From: Pezicula radicicola
Lineage: Eukaryota > Ascomycota > Leotiomycetes > Helotiales > Dermateaceae
Direction: 5' to 3'
Length of the DNA stretch: 64,000 nt
Assembly (NCBI GenBank): GCA_003008705.1
Contig: PDUO01000013.1
Coordinates: forward strand, 950,702 to 1,014,701
Shown here one piece after another: positions 34,592 to 44,977 of this stretch. The position numbers and the translations under genes were made by a program. Position 1 is the stretch's first letter. Every line of letters begins with the position of its first letter. The notes beneath the pieces were generated by a model that did not search any database, was not told the origin of the DNA, and saw nothing but the letters and a program-made list of their open reading frames with translations.

Positions 34592-35757
34592 CTACGATGC
34601 CTTCTTCTGAGCTGGGGCACTGACGTACTTGCCAATATCAGTTGCATCGTGGAATTGTCTGGCACCACCCTTGATACCCTCCCAGACCTGGCGAGCTGCA
34701 GGAGGTGTGGATTGAGCACCAACGAGAGCATCAATTCTGGCCTCCACCTGTCTGAAAGAGCCTTGGACAAAGCTGCTCTGGGCGTACCGTGCACGGAGAA
34801 AGGCGGTGTAGATAGCGATCAAGATCCAAGAACCCCTCTGGAAAGTAATGGCAGAGAGGAAGAGACGTCCCCAGAGGAGAATCTCAAGGATGGCCACGAG
34901 ACCCATGGATGCATCATAGTATTCCTTAACAAACTTGCCAATGGTATCAGCAATGGCGTTTGGCTTGTAGGTTGGCTTTGCGGACGGGGAGGCACCTGCT
35001 GCAGGTGCAACTTGCTGCGGTGGTTGGAATGTAGGGATAAGGTTGGTGCGAGTGTAGGTTGCGACGTGGAAGATCGAGTAGACACCGAATGGAAGGAGTG
35101 CGAGGGGGTATTGTGGGGAGAAGAGCCAGACAAGAGCCATGGCTACGGTGAGATTAGCAGACATCCCATTACACCAAGATGCGATAAGGCCACTCACCAA
35201 GATATTGAACATTCTCGTCAGCAACCAGAGTAAGGAGACCACCTTGCGCTCTGCTTCCAGCTCTTGAGCGAGCGCGGAAGGCCTTGTAAACCACAATACC
35301 GTATGTCACTGCGGCAGAGATAAAGGCAGTGCGGTAAGAGAACTTCGCCCATCCCGAGTAGAAGTTGAAGCTGATGTAGGAGAAGCCATAACGGGAAAGC
35401 GTCAGGAGGAGTGTCAAGTGTCTAGAGAGCGCCTGTTAGTGATGCTTGTACATACCTCAACTACAGTAAGGAAGCGCCGAAGGAGGCAGCTGAGCAGAAG
35501 CTGGGACTGGGATGAGGTCTGTAGACACCAAGTATAGCCCGAGCTCCAAAAGCCACATGAATATATTCTCCGGGCGGTGGATTGATAACGAAGGAATTTG
35601 ACATACCCAACAAACCAAGCAACTGGGTGAAGGTGATCAGTACATGTAGCTCAGGTGGGTGGGCCATGGGCCATGAACACGTTTACTTACACTGGAGAGT
35701 CTGCGCAAGGGCAATCAGTCTGTCGTTCAAAGGCCCTTGGGAAGGTGGAGGGGCCAT
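34592..35757 (-). CDS. POM33: Pom33/TMEM33-family membrane protein
   Basis: Multi-pass endoplasmic reticulum/nuclear envelope protein; yeast Pom33 helps place nuclear pores. Four exons, about 280 residues. Exon 1 (35691-35757) encodes MAPPPSQGPLNDRLIALAQT then LQ. Exon 2 is only 16 nt (35607-35622) and, with bases from both neighbours, gives FAWFVG. Exon 3 (from 35421) continues HLTLLLTLSRYGFSYISF. The resulting FAWFVGHLT is the family's signature start. A later join gives YLAMALVWLFSPQYP. Four hydrophobic segments are visible, then a tail (GARQFHDATDIGKYVSAPAQ) that may form the amphipathic helix reported for Pom33. Skipping the microexon removes 16 nt and shifts the frame. Confidence 0.88.
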
Positions 35758-36897
35758 TGCTGATTTAGATAGATGACAGTTCGTAATATGCTCTGGAGTA
35801 GCTGGCTTCTGTTGTCGCGAAGATCTGCTGGAAGGGTTCGAAGTATATGGTGTCGTGTGAGAACAGGTAGGTAGGTGGGTTTTGTGCGGCGATAGAGAGG
35901 ATTCCCAGCCTCTCCGCTGCAAGTTAGCGAGGTGCTGCGGCGGAGTGTGGCAGCTATGACTTCAACTCACTCACCGTTGAATTGTTCACAAAAGACGGCG
36001 TGCGGCGTACAATTGGTACAATTAATTCTTCCTCGCACAAGTTATGAACAAAGGCCAGATTGAAGCTTCTGGTAGAATTTGTTTATTCAAGTCGAAGGTA
36101 CGTTTCTATGCTGCTAAATGCCAAATGGTCGTTGTCCTGCCCTGCTTATTTCTGGACTTTCGACAGCCACCAAAACGTCATCGGAACCAATTTCCTGAGC
36201 TGACTGAGCCACTCTCTCTCATGACACAAGTGAGTGTGATGGACTTGGTGGAATGCAAAGGGCGATCACAGTGCTTTGGGTAATTTCATTTTGCCTTATT
36301 GGTCAATTGGAGACAAGCTGCAAAGTATCCTGGGAAAGATCCATCCCGAAGCAGTTCGTATGTGCAAATCATTGGGGAGTTTTCAGCTGTTCTGGTGGTG
36401 GTTCACTTCCTCAGTGCGCAGTATAGTACAGTACAAGAGGAAGAACGTAACAATAATTAGGCACTTGAATCTACAGGCTAGCCTGACTTGAACACAAAAC
36501 TAAATACGCCATACACTTCTGAATGTCTGAATGTCGCGTTTTCTGTCTTACCTGTACCATACCATATTTAACTTCCACAAGAGTGCATGGCTTTGAGCCA
36601 TCATCACATGCAAAAGGAGCCGTCCAGTCCACCACTCACACGACCTGGATGCGCCTCGGTACCGTAGTTCTTCGGTGCATGGTACTGCGATAAGAAACAA
36701 GTATATCTTCATATCTTCATGTATTTCACGTCTTTGTATTTATTATAAGGCTTCACATGCCCATATGCGTGCGGATTGTGTGGTATCGTAACAACTCCAA
36801 AGCCCATGAACCTACAACCTTTGGATGCCTTCAAATTCCGGTGATGCTCTTTCCATAATCCCAACGCCAGAAATGCTCAACTCAATCACATCTTCTA
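35758..36897. other. Intergenic gap, no gene
   Basis: 1.1 kb between the 5' end of the Pom33-like gene and the 3' end of the Ctk2-like gene. It contains the Pom33 promoter. I see no gene, repeat or clear element. Confidence 0.5.
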
Positions 36898-38342
36898 CTA
36901 CCTCCGTATCCTCTTGCTAGGAACATAAGGCGGCGGCCGTTGATCATATCGACCACTACCATTACGATAATCTCGTGGTCGATCCGGCCTCTCATTCCTC
37001 TCATTCCTAATCTGCTCTTCAACCTCAATTTCGTAGTCTTCATATTCGACTTTAAAGTACTCCGCAACCGTCTCCTTCTCCTGTTTGGCCTGGTCTGCGT
37101 CAATCATGAACCTTACAGTGCCTTCTTGACCTCTAGCCCCAACACCTCGACGACCTGACCCTGACGATCGTGGACTAAGTGTAGCTGGAGAAGCAACATC
37201 TTTCCCATTAATAGCGTTGCCATTGATCCGGGTATCGGCTGGACTTGCTGGAGTGACTGGCGTTTTTGGTGTATTGATATTCAGCTTATGGCCATTCGTT
37301 CTTATTGTCTCGTACTGCTCAGTATACCTTGTCAAGGACTTATTATCGTCCAACTCTTGGTTAAGTTTAATCTTGATGTTGATGAAAGCCTCAACGTTGT
37401 ATAATGGCCCAATGATGGAGGATTTCTGGAAATGAGTGTAGAGGTCTAATAAGTCCAGCATACTTTCCATCACTTCAGCCCGAGTTGTCCGCCAATCCTT
37501 ATATTTCGTTGCCGAATAATTGCGGAAAGTATCTTGGTGTCTTTCAAGTATGAGCGTCGTGAGCTCAATGCATGCAAAAACCATTGTTGCGCAAGTCTGC
37601 TTCGGAGGAGCAAAGGTTCGGTAAGAATCAAGCATAATTTGGTATGCCATTTTGGTAGCATCTCGATCAATTCCAGCATTCTTTGCCAGCTTAAAAATGT
37701 GTTTCTCTGGGTAACGGGAACGGAAATCAAAACCGGAGGCTTCCAACATCAGGCGCTCGAGACCGATAACAATCTTCGATTTTTCTTCAAAGGCCTGTTT
37801 AATACATCAGAACGTGTTCTTTCAAATTAGAAGCTAGAGATAAAATTTAGTTTGAAAGAAGATATACCATGTCGTCAGGACTAAGATGTTCGGCCACTGA
37901 AACCCTGATGTTGTGAGCTGCGCAAAGAATTTCCCTTGACTTCTTCAGAGTATCCTCAATCTTGCAAGCTGTAAGCAACGCAGCAGCCGCTGCATCCTGG
38001 AATTGGTACTCATTGTCTTTGTGGACCAACCGAAACTTGTGGTAATAACTGACAGCAGTATCGAGGGTTCGGACTGGACTGCGAACAGTCAGTAAGTGTG
38101 CCGTCGCGTTCAAGGCTAGTTTCATACAGTTGTAAACCTCTCCTCACATCATCGATCCATTGCACGCCTTGCAGTCGGTAACTGTCTTCTCGAGTAGGAT
38201 TTGTACCGATCGCGACCATCTGGCTCTGGAGCTGTTGTTGGAATAGGTAAGGCTTTGCGACTTGTATGTAAGAGGGATGAGGACCGGGTTGCTCTGGAGC
38301 TGCTGGCGGTGCCGCAGGAGCAGGGGCAGCAGATGGTGCCAT
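36898..38342 (-). CDS. CTK2: CTDK-I complex cyclin (Ctk2-like)
   Basis: Cyclin partner of the Ctk1 kinase, which phosphorylates the RNA polymerase II C-terminal domain (Ser2). Three exons, about 430 residues. The Ala/Pro-rich start (MAPSAAPAPAAPPAAP) is followed by HPSYIQVAKPYLFQQQLQSQ and a cyclin box: VRTLDTAVSYYHKFRLVHK, AAAALLTACKIEDTLKKSRE and LMLEASGFDFRSRYPEKH, with a second fold to about residue 250. Introns join GLQL/PVRTL and SPDDM/AFEEK, both in phase. The C-terminus is basic, Arg/Asp/Asn-rich and disordered, ending VPSKRIRR. The KIEDT and FRSRYPE signatures distinguish it from cyclins C and L. It is divergent from the thioesterase gene across 425 bp. Confidence 0.87.
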
Positions 38343-38767
38343 TTTGCACTGCTAGCAGTAATCGACTGAGGAAGTTACTGTTAGTTCAAGGGATCTATGG
38401 TGCATGGTAATACTTGCGATGCAGAACATATTTAAGCCGCTATGTTTGGCTGGGAATAACCTGAGGCTGCTAATGTAGACCGCTATACTTTATGCCCGGC
38501 AGTTTGAAGGTTACTGAACTTTTACAGGACGCCTCACCCTGTCCTTGAAAGGCGGTGTGTGAACATTGGCGCTCCGTCGCAACGAGTGGCATGCCTAGCA
38601 ACAGACTTCCGAACTTTCAATCATTCAACCATCAACTTGGAAGTCTTTCCATTTTGTAGTATTTTTGATCTCTCAAGACTTCATACGAATTTCAAGGCCG
38701 TTCAAGGTCACAAGTGATCAATACCTTTATCAAGCTAGCCTGGAGCTACCTTTTCATCTCCACCACC
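38343..38767. promoter_or_regulatory. Shared divergent promoter of CTK2 and thioesterase gene
   Basis: 425 bp between two divergent start codons. I see no strong named motif. The PPT1 side ends in an AC-rich, A-poor leader (CCACCACCATGG) that gives a good start context. Confidence 0.5.
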
Positions 38768-40069
38768 ATGGCTCGCCTTATCACTATCCTCTCCCTCCTC
38801 TTTACCTCATCCATCGTCAACGCCGTGCTCCACCCCGACCTTTCCTCTCTTCTGATAGATGACGATGATGACGATACTCCGCTTCCCCTTGTAATCTGGC
38901 ATGGCCTGGGAGATAACTATGCAGCAGATGGTCTTGCAGAAGTCGGGCAGATCGCTGAGGAAACAAATCCCGGGACCTTTGTGTACTACGTTCGCCTAGA
39001 TGAGGATCCCTCTGCCGACCGCTCCGCAACATTCTTTGGTAATCTAACTCTTCAGATTGAGAAAGTCTGCGCGGACCTGGCAAAGCATCCAATTCTCTCC
39101 ACAGCGCCAGCCATCGATGCTCTTGGATTTTCCCAAGGGGGTCAGTTCCTACGCGCCTACATCGAGCGATGCAATAGCCCACCCGTACGAAGCTTGGTCA
39201 CATTCGGAAGTCAGCACAATGGTATCAGTGAGTTCCAGAATTGCGGAACCACAGATTGGCTGTGTAAAGCTGCGGAGGGCTTGCTGAGAGGGAGTACTTG
39301 GTCTTCCTTCGTTCAATCGCGCCTTGTGCCTGCACAGTATTTCCGAGACCCCAACCAATATGAGCAATACCTGGAGGACTCAAACTTCCTCGCTGATATC
39401 AATAACGAGCGGCTCTTTAAGAACCAGACCTACAAACAAAATATGGAGAAACTAGAAAGATTTGTGATGTACATGTTCGAGGATGACACTACAGTTATAC
39501 CAAAGGAGAGTGGTTGGTTTGCAGAAGTGAACGGTACCGAGATCACGCCGTTGAAGGAGAGAGATATGTACAAGGAGGATTGGATCGGATTGAAGACGTT
39601 GGACAAGAAGGGTGCTTTGCATTTTAAGACGACCGAGGGAGGACATATGACCCTCTCGGACAAACTGCTAGGATCAGTATTCAAGGAGAACTATGGACCC
39701 ATGAAGAAGAGAACCAAAGTCCTCGACATACCATCGCCACAAGAAGTGCGACCGAATATCCAATTCGACGCACTGGAAGAATACGAGAAGCAACTTGAAC
39801 GACTCGCAGAGCAGAATAAGCTCAGGCTCGAGCTTGCCAGACAAGAACAGGATGTAGTGGACGGAGTTGTTTCTTGGCCCGAGGCTGCTGGGTATGTGGT
39901 TGAAGGTAAAAAACTAGACGCCGAAACTGCAACTCCAGCCCAAAAAGCGGATTATGAGAAGCAATTAGAGCTTCTAGAGCAAGCCAAGCAGAAGGAGCTT
40001 ATGGAACAAGCTCAAAACTTCGCTCTTAGGGTACAAAGGGAGCATGGGCCCAAGAAGGATGAGATGTAA
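38768..40069 (+). CDS. ppt1: Palmitoyl-protein thioesterase (PPT1-type)
   Basis: Lysosomal/vacuolar-type enzyme that removes fatty acyl groups from cysteines. Single exon, 433 residues from ATG 38768, chosen because it begins a clean signal peptide (MARLITILSLLFTSSIVNAV); an in-frame ATG at 38714 would bury it. LPLVIWHGLGDNYAADGL is the family's oxyanion region. Catalytic Ser is in GFSQGGQFLRAYIERC, Asp in MFEDDTTVIPKESGWF and His in TTEGGHM. PVRSLVTFGSQHNGIS is also conserved. After about residue 320 there is a roughly 110-residue tail rich in Glu, Lys, Gln and Leu, likely coiled coil (EEYEKQLERLAEQNKLRLE). Animal PPT1 lacks such a tail. Confidence 0.92.
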   Translation: MARLITILSLLFTSSIVNAVLHPDLSSLLIDDDDDDTPLPLVIWHGLGDNYAADGLAEVGQIAEETNPGTFVYYVRLDEDPSADRSATFFGNLTLQIEKVCADLAKHPILSTAPAIDALGFSQGGQFLRAYIERCNSPPVRSLVTFGSQHNGISEFQNCGTTDWLCKAAEGLLRGSTWSSFVQSRLVPAQYFRDPNQYEQYLEDSNFLADINNERLFKNQTYKQNMEKLERFVMYMFEDDTTVIPKESGWFAEVNGTEITPLKERDMYKEDWIGLKTLDKKGALHFKTTEGGHMTLSDKLLGSVFKENYGPMKKRTKVLDIPSPQEVRPNIQFDALEEYEKQLERLAEQNKLRLELARQEQDVVDGVVSWPEAAGYVVEGKKLDAETATPAQKADYEKQLELLEQAKQKELMEQAQNFALRVQREHGPKKDEM

Positions 40070-40849
40070 GGCTCGGTTTGAATACACGTAATTTATGGAT
40101 GGGATGGCGTTTGAAGGGTAGGCTGTAACGGTAGGGTTTAGATTAATTTTATGGCAAGAGAATTACACGGTGTATATCCAAAGTCAATAATGTACAAGTA
40201 CCTAGGTATAGTAGTATCCTACCCTTTCAAATTGCTGTACTTAAATCTAGTGAACTGAGAGCACGATCACCACATACTTAGCAAGAGGTCTTGCCTTGTC
40301 ACTTGTCCCCCATTCAGCAATTGCATTCAAGCTCCGTCACTAGTCCAAAATTCCGTCAAGAGCTTTGCATATAGTACTCATGCGTCACTCGTACATTACC
40401 GCATGTAATGTTTCACAAAGCAGAACTACTTTAACTGCAATAGACCTCCAATTATTTTAATACTCGTACCTTAATTGTGAATGCCTTAAACTATGTTACG
40501 CCTGAACCCCAAAGTTCATGCAATTTGTCTTGGTTCATTCATTCCTCATACCCATCATCATCATCATAATCATAATGTTTGTATGCCGCCCATGAAACTC
40601 CAGCAAAGCCAAAGAAGAATGACTCATAACAATACATCCAATCCATGAACCCATAATCCATTTCCCTCATCACCTTCCAATCCCCTCCACCCCAAAAGCT
40701 CCCTTCTCACCCCACATTACCCTCATTATCATCCTCATCATCCTCATCATCCCACCAGACTCCCATAGTGCCCTACTCCAACCCAATTCATCAATCCTCA
40801 CCCCTAACCCCATAATCCCTAACCCCACAAGCCCTCACCCAAAATCTCA
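40070..40849. other. Intergenic gap, no gene
   Basis: 0.8 kb between convergent genes. The right half (40560-40850) is C/A-rich with CATCAT and CCCCA runs. No coding frame is supportable. Confidence 0.5.
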
Positions 40850-41101
40850 CTAACCCCGCTCAGTAAACCCCTCCCCCTCCCCTTTCCCCTCCTTCAACTC
40901 CCTCTGCAAAATTTCCCTCTTCAAATCCTCCGTATTCCAACTCTGCGTCCGATTAAGATTAGGTTTCCAATTTGATAAAACGGGTTCTACGATTTCGCCT
41001 GAGAAGCTGGGTTTTCTTCCATCATTAGGAAGATCGTTTGGAAGATCTTTGGTTTGGGTGTGGATTGGGATTTCTGTTGATTTGTGTGCTGTGTCGGTCA
41101 T
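40850..41101 (-). CDS. Small hydrophilic protein with RTQSWNxxDLKRE motif
   Basis: A single-exon frame of 83 residues. The sequence PSFSGEIVEPVLSNWKPN then LNRTQSWNTEDLKREILQRE has the look of a conserved short fungal protein: a Ser-rich start, a Gly/Glu/Pro middle and an R-x-QSW-x-x-(E/D)-D-x-K(R/H) helix at the end. I believe related small proteins are widespread in Pezizomycotina, but I cannot name one, and no function is known to me. No membrane segment or signal peptide. The upstream 300 bp are T/G-rich. Confidence 0.62.
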   Translation of the reverse strand: MTDTAHKSTEIPIHTQTKDLPNDLPNDGRKPSFSGEIVEPVLSNWKPNLNRTQSWNTEDLKREILQRELKEGKGEGEGFTERG

Positions 41102-42022
41102 TTTTATTTCGTTGGTGGGGGTTTGGTATGGGATTGGTGTATGAGGGTTTGAATTGAGTGGTAGTGTGTTGTTGAATTGGTGTGTTGTGGAAGCTGTGGT
41201 GGAGTTTGTTAGGTACTGTTTACTCTTTGCTTGGTTGCTTGATTGCTTGGTGAATAAGATAAGGGAATGGACTTACTTTGATTCAATTTGTTTTCGTTAA
41301 ATTGAGAATGGCCGTATAAAGCAGTTGAAAATAGTATTTGAATACCCGCTCGTGTGAATCTCTCTCTTGTCCGGACTTTCAATGGGTGAGCCCAACAATC
41401 GCATCAAATAGCTGAGGAGAAATTGCGTGAGTGGTTCAACTGCCCCGGCCTTATGACGTAAGCTGTTAGGGTTTACCACAAATTGCGGGGTATCTACCTA
41501 GTCGAGCTCGTTTAGCGCGGGGTCGCTTAACAAGCAACCCAAACAAAACCTTAACCCTTTGGGACTATTTCCATTCGCTCCTTCTGTTGTTTACAAAACA
41601 CACAAATTCGTCAAGAAGCTATATCAGTGATTGAGACTTTCAGATATAGGTGGTTACTGTCATTATATTTCTTCTAACAGTAAAGGCTTTTGCGATACTA
41701 CTCAACATACCCAACGCCATATCTTTCCTCCTTGAAGCCGCTCAATGGGCAGATCAAAATTCCAACCCCCAGGCTCAGCCCACCCCCAGCGAAATATAGC
41801 ATCAAACGCATAAGAAAAAGAAGAAGAAAAAAAAGCCAGAAAACAAGATGAGTGGTACGCAAAACGGCATGCAGACGCCTCGCTATGCATCTGGGTATGA
41901 GATACAGGTATGATCTATGGACAGAGAAGGGTGGCATGGCATGCATGAGAGCCGTTTCCAACATATGCTTTCATGATTCGTCATAACGCAAATTCCAGGT
42001 ACGCAAGATTCGATTCCAACTT
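41102..42022. other. Intergenic gap, no gene
   Basis: 0.9 kb between the small RTQSW gene's 5' end and the FHA gene's 3' end. A minus-strand 88-codon frame at 41698-41964 has a hydrophobic stretch, but this is the complement of an A-rich tract (AAGAAGAAG/AAAAAA) and is probably artefact. Confidence 0.5.
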
Positions 42023-43619
42023 TTAAGGAGTTCTGGGTTTCTTCCAGTAATATTGCTATCAGAATGTTAGAGGAGCGTTTCTTTTAGGTTAGTGATACAC
42101 ATACCTTGTGCTGTTTGCGACAGTTTCTCAGACTGGGTTTACGTAGTCCATCTACAACAGCTGCTCTTCGCTGCTCATCTTGGTCCTCGTCAGGGATGTA
42201 GTAGTACTCGCTCTCCAGAGCCTTTCCTGCAGCATCCTTGCCAGCCCGCTGAATCTCTCCAATGCATCTTGCAGCATTCAGCATCTTTCTCAAATCATCA
42301 TTCGTAATACCCCGGTTCTCTTTGCGTGTTGGAGTGCCGCCTTTAAGCTCGGCTGGGAGGTTATTCATGATCACTGATAATGGTGTAGATGACAATCGTG
42401 AGAAAGCGAGCTGGTTTACAACATGGTTGACAATTGGGACAGGATCGGCCTCGTTGGTGGATTCGGAGTCTGTTCGTCGGGGTGGAGAAGGACGGCGTCT
42501 GCGAGGTTGTTCGGGAGATGGAGATCCGGCAGCAGTGAAAGATGCCATACGAGAAGAAAGGTTGGCGCCGAATGGACCAAACGATGTGATAAAGGGATCA
42601 TTCTCTTCGTCTGGATCTTCATCTTCCGGGTCACTAAGATCACTCGATTGGCTCTCAGTAATGCTAACGGACTTCGAAATAACTTCCGTGGATCTTTGAG
42701 AGTTCTCCTTGTCAGGGTCTTCCTCTCCTGCGGAATGGTCGTCCTCGTACACTCGAACAAACGTCTCTTCTCCATTATCAGTGATCAAATCTGCCAGATT
42801 TGTGGAGCTAAGACCGCCGGCTGGAGTGGGTGACTCTGGAGACTGGATACGCTGATCGTTTCGCCGTAAAGGACTGGACTGGATCAATTGTCCACGAGAG
42901 TTAACAGCGGTAATACCGTGAACTGGTGAGTTTTCATCGTCCCAAGTCGAGTCTTCCGTCAAGCCAATTAACTCTTTCCGATCGGTTCGTGGCCACGCAA
43001 TCAATACGCGAGCATCTTGAACATCTAGCATAATCTCCGCATTCTCGGTTTCCGACGTGAAGCTATCGCCCTTTGCAAGTTCCCAAGTCCGTCCCTGACA
43101 ATGCAACTTCACTCCATTCCAGCCATTGCAAATTATTTCGACTTTATTCGGCTCCAGAGGCATGGTCGCGGCAATATATCGGACCTTGACGTGGACGCGT
43201 GAAATGAGTCGATTGGCAGACAATTGGTAATGAGAGGAACTGCTCGATCTGCCCATGAGAAGTTCCGATCCATCGTCAGGAAGGATAACTGTCGGTACGG
43301 CAGAAAGAGGAGCGCGTTCAGACACGGAAGATTGAGTTCGATGCACGGCGGGTCTTCGATGCTCACTGCGGGCGTGCACTCGTGGAGGTGATGAGGAGAG
43401 AATACCAGTTGCAGAGGTAGGAACGGGGGTAGGGTATTTTTCGTAGGCTGCACGTCCGGAAGGAGGAGATTGGGCTCTTCGTTTCGAGGCACGTTGAAAT
43501 GGAGAGGAGGATAGTGGTTCGAAAGCTGGAAGGAGAGTAGGTGCAGGACGCTTCGTACCAGCTGTTGTCGATGGCAGATTGGGCAACGTGTTCATTTTGC
43601 TCGGTGAGGAATCCATCAT
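42023..43619 (-). CDS. FHA-domain protein, Tos4/Plm2-type
   Basis: Probably a nuclear, chromatin-associated phosphothreonine-binding protein. Two exons, about 517 residues. The start is set at the second ATG of MMDSSPSK (43619). A Ser/Pro-rich N-terminus precedes the FHA domain at roughly residues 95-200: ELLMGRSSSSSHYQLSANRL, then ISRVHVKVRYI and VEIICNGWNGVKLHCQGR. The GR, S and SRxH residues needed for phosphothreonine binding are present. A long acidic and Ser-rich middle is probably disordered. Then comes a conserved region near LNAARCIGEIQRAGKDAAGK and a C-terminus whose last exon adds QYYWKKPRTP after a 46-nt intron. That FHA plus C-terminal layout matches Tos4/Plm2, which are MBF/SBF-regulated in yeast. 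Confidence 0.82.
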
Positions 43620-44977
43620 GACAAGATCTTCGAACACCTTCTTGTGTCCTTGAAATCCTTTCGTCGTGGCCCACCTTCGAAAGTAAATCGCGTACCCTGC
43701 AGTCGTAAGACGCGGTTTACCAGAACGCGTTATCGCATATGTTGAAATTGGATGCGTGGGAGAGGATTGAGGTGAGAAAAAAAGCAGTACAGGTCAGAAC
43801 TGAAAAAGAATGAATTGAACCTGGGAAGTTTTGGGTTTTGAGAGGTCATGACCGTGTCGGCCTTGAACGGGGTTGAAGAGGTATTTCTCCACTGTCGCGT
43901 CGCTTGTTAAGCCTTGTTCTGCCTGGCTGAGCATAACTTCCGAGGTCAGCATAACTTGACCAACTGACGCCCAGAGGCCATTCTAAAGACCATTTAGCGT
44001 CACAAAATTCAATAGACTTTTATTATTTCCTGTTTCCAGACTATACTCAAGGTCTGGACAACCACGACATCCCAAAAACGCCCTTTTTCACGTGGTTTAA
44101 AATGGTTTAAAGGCTGCATCCAGGCCCAGTGACGTTCATTACATGAATTATACATAGGATCTTCCTCGCTTGTTAATGGAACATCGCGAACTCAACGCGT
44201 TTGCTCGTATGAATGAATCGCGAAAGAGGCTGGGACGCTAAGGCAGTATCAGGATTCAGCACACAGAGAATTACGCGCTTATGAGACGAGAGTGGTCTCG
44301 CACAGCTGCCCAGTGTCCTTTTTCGGTGTCTTTTTCCATGGTAGCATGTCAGATTAAGGATTTAAGGCTGCTGCTAGAGTTAAACATTAAAATACGGCCT
44401 CATACAAAGGTACTGTACCTTATCAAAATTTGGAGGTCTCTGAAAGCAAAGGGATGGCATCGAGTTCATTACATCTGTCGTAAACATTTAAAAGTAAAGT
44501 CTCCTCCTTCATCTTGGTATCAGCGAGTAATAGGCAGGACCACATTGGCTAGTCTAGCTTTTACTGGTGCATACGGAGTAAGCACTTTGGTTTGGAAGTG
44601 AAGCTTCTAGATGCTCGTGTGGTGGAAATCTGTGCTCTGCTGAAGCGGTGTGACTTTAATTTATCCACGTTCCCCCACCACAGATTGTACAATTTCTGTA
44701 GATAGCGTAATGACCAACCTCTGGAACAAAGTTGTGCAACTGGAGGTAGTTATTCACACGAGGCTGGAAGGATTTGAATTGGGAGCTCGACTCGACACGT
44801 GATCCGGAACGGAGAAACCAATGACGCCGGATAGAAATCTGAAATCTTATCAGAAAATAAAAAATTGGAGCAGGCAAGAAAGAATCACATTTTGAGAAGC
44901 AATTGAGCCTTCACCACCACTTCTTCAATTGCTGTCAGAACTCTACACCGAGTTCAGAAATTGTTTAATACCCAGAA
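43620..44977. other. Divergent intergenic region between FHA and L1-domain genes
   Basis: 1.36 kb holding both promoters. Besides the MCB-like cluster it carries the third copy of CATACGGAGTA (44570-44580). A plus-strand 106-codon frame (44281-44601) has no recognisable motif. Confidence 0.5.
43688..43730. promoter_or_regulatory. Cluster of CGCG (MCB-like) motifs upstream of the FHA gene
   Basis: A full MCB core ACGCGT (43725-43730) plus ACGCGG (43710-43715) and TCGCGT (43688-43693) lie 70-110 bp upstream of the FHA gene start. ACGCGT is the target of the G1/S factor MBF, and Tos4/Plm2 are its targets in yeast. Conservation of that control here is inference. Confidence 0.5.

Noticed and set aside
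41698..41964. 88-codon minus-strand frame with a hydrophobic run
   Set aside because: The hydrophobic part is the complement of an A/G-rich tract; no homology is recognised.
42262..42833. Plus-strand frames opposite the FHA gene
   Set aside because: Shadows of the real minus-strand coding sequence.
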